The notes under the pieces: model-generated
Seen by the model: the letters and a program-made list of their open reading frames with translations, nothing else
What the model was told of the DNA's origin: nothing
Databases searched by the model: none
Shown: piece after piece, positions 4,878-7,222 of the stretch
How the letters are laid out: each line of letters opens with the position of its first letter
Position numbering within the stretch: position 1 is the first letter of the stretch
Assembly: GCA_023247345.1 (NCBI GenBank)
Contig: JAHFGR010000059.1
Span: forward strand, 1 to 7,222
Reading direction: 5' to 3'
DNA length: 7,222 nucleotides
Source: Microcaldota archaeon
Lineage (GTDB): Archaea; Micrarchaeota; Micrarchaeia; Anstonellales; Bilamarchaeaceae
Program-made: the position numbers and the translations under genes

Positions 4878-6263
4878 CTATATTCTAGTTCTAGTTGTTC
4901 TTCCAATTGTTGCTGGTCTTCCCTGTGTCGGTCCTCTTCTAAACCTTGTAGTTGGTTCTAGAGTTTCACCATCTCTTGCACCAACAGTTCTAAGTATTTC
5001 GAGCTGCCTTTGATGCTCGTCTCTAATTTTTGTGATCATGCGAGGTTTCAAACGATACATGTTACGTGGATGACCTGCTTTGGCTAGTGCTAATACATTT
5101 CTTACTGTATTTGGCGTATCGCTATCTTCTTGTATTCTCAAAGCTCGCTCTAATTCAGAAGGTGACAATCTCACAGGTACTGGGCACGGGCCGGCCATTA
5201 CTTCGTTCAATAGTATGTGGGCAACATTGCCATAAGTGCTATTACCTGCTGAGTCTAGCCATACATGGTAGGTAATTGCGGCGCCTACCCCTGGTTGCAG
5301 AGCAACTTCAACACCGCTTACCCCGCTTTTCATAGTAGTCGCCCGCGCTCCTGAAACTAACAAATTCATTATTGGCTGGAACAGATAAAGTCCGGCAACG
5401 TTTAATGCATTCTCTGACCTTACAACACCGTCTGAAGGAATTAAGCTATAAGCAGCATCATAAAATCGCTGACCTTTTTTGTAATCTTTTAATCGTCTAT
5501 CTAAGTCCATACCCCCTGCTGCAAGGACAAGATTTGCCTTTAGCATCTCTAGAGGAGTTGCGACTATTGAACACGCGCGAATATAATTCATATAAGCTTG
5601 CCTAACCGCTTTGTGGGAAAGCAGTCTTCCTGTAGCAGCTAATCGATAAGTTATAGCCATATTATTAAATCCGGTATCAAATTCGGATTGAAATATTGTT
5701 GGATCAAAGTTTAGTTTTGGATTTCCGGTTAAGGTTCTCATGAAAGCCAGGAAACCATCAAAATTATCGCCAATTGCCCTTCCAGAAGAAATCGCACCCG
5801 CATTATTCACCGCATTATCTGGTCGATCTACCTGCGTTTCAGGGTCTAAGATCCGGTCATTGTTAAACGCTCGGTTCGTTTGCGCGACTCCTGAAATTTC
5901 TTCTGGTTTTTCACCGCGTTTGATTGCGTATAGATACATCAGATGCTTAATGGTAGACTGAAAACTTACTTTTACTGACCCGAAATCTCCGTTTCCAGCA
6001 GATAAAATATTTCCCCATAAATCTCCAACTAATGTTACTCGAACTCTCGGATTAATCGTTGTTGGGTCTATTAGGGCAGAAATGTAAGCTGCGGTTGCGC
6101 CATACGCGCGGCCCCAAGCAAATCTGTCAATAAGGTCTAATTTTTTTTGAGTAACGCCTATATCTGAAAGAGTAGGTGGCTGGATAAATTGAGGTTTACC
6201 TTCTTGTAACTTTCTAATTGCAGCACCAAGTTTAGTATTCTGATTGTGTTTTGTTTTAACCAT
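4878..6263 (-). CDS. Divergent serine-dependent glutaminase (family A) with C-terminal extension
   Basis: This 461-residue protein matches the beta-lactamase-fold glutaminase domain from about 55 to 356; the family hydrolyses glutamine to glutamate and ammonia. By eye the active-site set is complete: Y60 (AYISAL), S103 and K106 (S-T-I-K), N154 in NNAGAI, E194 and N201 in SEFDTGFNNMAI (7 apart, as in known enzymes), Y227 in YIRACSI, Y293 in GLYLF, and V315 in KSGVSG. Also present are LAAGGMD (247-253) and LDSAGNSTYG (336-345), both matching conserved family segments. Bacterial enzymes are about 310 residues; here there are 50 extra N-terminal residues and about 105 after the domain, helical then an Arg/Thr-rich tail (438-461). 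No ankyrin repeats or signal peptide are seen. Such enzymes are uncommon in archaea, so transfer is likely but old. A changed substrate cannot be excluded. Confidence 0.85.
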   Translation of the reverse strand: MVKTKHNQNTKLGAAIRKLQEGKPQFIQPPTLSDIGVTQKKLDLIDRFAWGRAYGATAAYISALIDPTTINPRVRVTLVGDLWGNILSAGNGDFGSVKVSFQSTIKHLMYLYAIKRGEKPEEISGVAQTNRAFNNDRILDPETQVDRPDNAVNNAGAISSGRAIGDNFDGFLAFMRTLTGNPKLNFDPTIFQSEFDTGFNNMAITYRLAATGRLLSHKAVRQAYMNYIRACSIVATPLEMLKANLVLAAGGMDLDRRLKDYKKGQRFYDAAYSLIPSDGVVRSENALNVAGLYLFQPIMNLLVSGARATTMKSGVSGVEVALQPGVGAAITYHVWLDSAGNSTYGNVAHILLNEVMAGPCPVPVRLSPSELERALRIQEDSDTPNTVRNVLALAKAGHPRNMYRLKPRMITKIRDEHQRQLEILRTVGARDGETLEPTTRFRRGPTQGRPATIGRTTRTRI

Positions 6264-6286
6264 TTAATCACTTTGACATGTTTGAG

Positions 6287-6292
6287 ATATAA
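6287..6292 (-). promoter_or_regulatory. TATA-like box for the glutaminase gene
   Basis: The minus strand reads TTATAT, centred about 26.5 bp before the ATG at 6263. The ATG has only a weak GTGATT upstream, so a leaderless start is the better reading. Confidence 0.5.
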
Positions 6293-6439
6293 CTATAATC
6301 TATTTAGAGCAAACTCTTTAAAAACCCATCTAATAACACAAAATACCAAAATTAGAGTTTTTAATCTCTGTTTTTTCATCTTCGCAATCGATTATAAACA
6401 TTTATTTGTTCATTCTGAAAAAGACATTTGCGATAAAAT

Positions 6440-6475
6440 TATGATAAAAAGAGCAGGCGCTTATAAAAAGCTAGC
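6440..6475 (-). terminator. T-tract termination region downstream of lonB
   Basis: Two runs of five T on the minus strand (about 6469-6465 and 6450-6446) follow the lonB stop by roughly 35-55 bp. T-tracts are sufficient terminators in many archaea. There is no strong hairpin. The rest of the 239-bp gap between lonB and the glutaminase gene holds only AT-rich sequence and the glutaminase promoter. Confidence 0.3.
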
Positions 6476-6502
6476 GAAATGTTAAAACAAGTTCATAGTC
6501 TT

Positions 6503-7222
6503 CTACTTAAACTGCTTCTTCATTTTAGCAAGTAGTTTTTTCTTCGCAGCGCAATCTTTCAACGCATATTCCAAAACTTCAACAATGTTGCTGACTGGAA
6601 TTATCTTTATCTTCTTTCTTCGCTCGGCGCCTAAATAAACATCCTCAACATTTGTTTTTGGTATTAAAACTATTTGCAATCCGGAATCAATCGCTGCCTC
6701 TATCTTTGAGCTGACGCCGCCGACCGGCAGTACTCCACCGCGAATATCAAGCGAGCCAGTCATTCCAACCTCTTGATTGATCGGTGCTTCAGCCAATGCG
6801 CTAATAACGCCAATAGCAATGCTTATGCTTGCAGAATCTCCCTCAACGCCTTCATACGTTCCGATAAATTGAATATGTATATCCATTTGCGCAATGTCAG
6901 TGCCAATATGTTTTTTCACAATTGCAGAAACATTCTCCACTGCTTCTTTTGCAATTGTTCCGAGCTTTCCAGTTGCAATTACCTTTCCTTCTGATTTGCT
7001 AGCAGCAGGTGTAACCTCTGCAACTATTGGCAATACGAGCCCGGCCATTGATTCTCCGAGCACGGCAAGACCATTAACTCGCCCGGTCGCATAGCCCTCG
7101 GTAACTATCGTTTGGTATTCTTTTTTCTGTTCAATTATCTTCCTGCCAAGTTGGCTTTCAACCGGATGGAATATTTTTTTAGCTTGCAGCACTTGCTCGC
7201 GATCAGTATATTTTAATTTTTT
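6503..7222 (-). CDS. Archaeal Lon protease (LonB), C-terminal proteolytic domain (cut by window edge)
   Basis: About 239 residues are visible, and the frame stays open through the right edge (KKLKYTDREQ before the GTG at 7192), so this is the end of a longer gene and not a short one. The protease domain has TGRVNGLAVLG, then EVTPAASKSEGKVIATGKLG, FIGTYEGVEGDSAS with the catalytic serine, and GGVSSKIEAA with the catalytic lysine exactly 43 residues later, the spacing of archaeal Lon (Ser509/Lys552 in the A. fulgidus enzyme). The family is an ATP-dependent, membrane-anchored protease that degrades damaged proteins; the ATPase domain and membrane helices would lie beyond the window. The C-terminus ends in a lysine-rich tail. 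It reads toward the glutaminase gene, on the same strand, and is separated from it by 239 bp. Confidence 0.95.
   Translation of the reverse strand, partial: KKLKYTDREQVLQAKKIFHPVESQLGRKIIEQKKEYQTIVTEGYATGRVNGLAVLGESMAGLVLPIVAEVTPAASKSEGKVIATGKLGTIAKEAVENVSAIVKKHIGTDIAQMDIHIQFIGTYEGVEGDSASISIAIGVISALAEAPINQEVGMTGSLDIRGGVLPVGGVSSKIEAAIDSGLQIVLIPKTNVEDVYLGAERRKKIKIIPVSNIVEVLEYALKDCAAKKKLLAKMKKQFK

Noticed and set aside
6311..6360. Inverted repeat AAACTCT / AGAGTTT in the lonB-glutaminase gap
   Set aside because: Seven-base arms with a long AT-rich spacer are expected by chance here, and no partner site or operator pattern was seen.
6293..6379. Minus-strand 28-codon ORF (starts MKKQRLKTLILVFCVIRW) upstream of the glutaminase
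   Set aside because: It looks like a small hydrophobic peptide, but there is no ribosome site and the nearest TATA-like sequence is at the wrong distance (about 17 bp); chance is likely in AT-rich DNA.
6246..6485. Plus-strand 79-codon ORF before lonB
   Set aside because: It starts inside the glutaminase gene in antisense, lacks a TATA box or ribosome site, and has a random-looking composition.
7190..7192. GTG at 7192 as the start of a separate short Lon-like protein
   Set aside because: The frame stays open to the window edge and the upstream residues (YTDREQ) continue the Lon linker, so the gene is cut by the window and not short.

Overview
The window looks like a chromosomal piece of a small-genome archaeon, most likely of the DPANN group. 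The evidence is a membrane-type archaeal Lon (LonB) protease, an archaeal DRG-family GTPase with a TGS domain, a DUF5654-like two-helix membrane protein, archaeal Shine-Dalgarno signals (AGGTGA, GTGATC), and TATA-like boxes centred about 26 bp before several start codons, as expected for leaderless mRNAs. Lineage within DPANN cannot be fixed from this sequence alone.

Layout. (1) 1-961, minus strand: a folate/purine operon transcribed leftward in the order 5-formyltetrahydrofolate cyclo-ligase, small DUF5654-like membrane protein, purN (cut by the left edge). (2) 994-1563, plus: a YgjP/DUF45-type zinc metallopeptidase, divergent from the operon across only 32 bp. (3) 1619-2067, plus: a winged-helix protein overlapping a RelE-like ORF that lacks its C-terminal half, which resembles a decayed toxin-antitoxin pair. 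(4) 2092-3171, plus: DRG GTPase. (5) 3173-3657, minus: a second toxin-antitoxin module with an intact antitoxin and a RelE-type toxin broken by two frameshifts, one of them at a run of nine G (C9 on the plus strand). (6) 3726-4790 and 4878-6263, both minus: an unrecognised HExxH protein, and upstream of it a divergent serine-dependent glutaminase (family A) that keeps all the active-site residues I could align by eye and carries a C-terminal extension of about 105 residues. Each of these two has its own TATA box. (7) 6503 to the right edge, minus: the proteolytic domain of LonB.

How the parts relate. Region 1 is one-carbon metabolism: the cyclo-ligase returns 5-formyl-THF to the active folate pool, and PurN uses 10-formyl-THF in purine synthesis. 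DRG and LonB are housekeeping genes. The DRG gene sits between two damaged toxin-antitoxin loci, which suggests an insertion-prone site. The most unusual part is the glutaminase plus HExxH protein pair. The glutaminase assignment rests on many matching motifs; the role of its neighbour and any joint function are open. No rRNA, tRNA, CRISPR array or transposon was seen.
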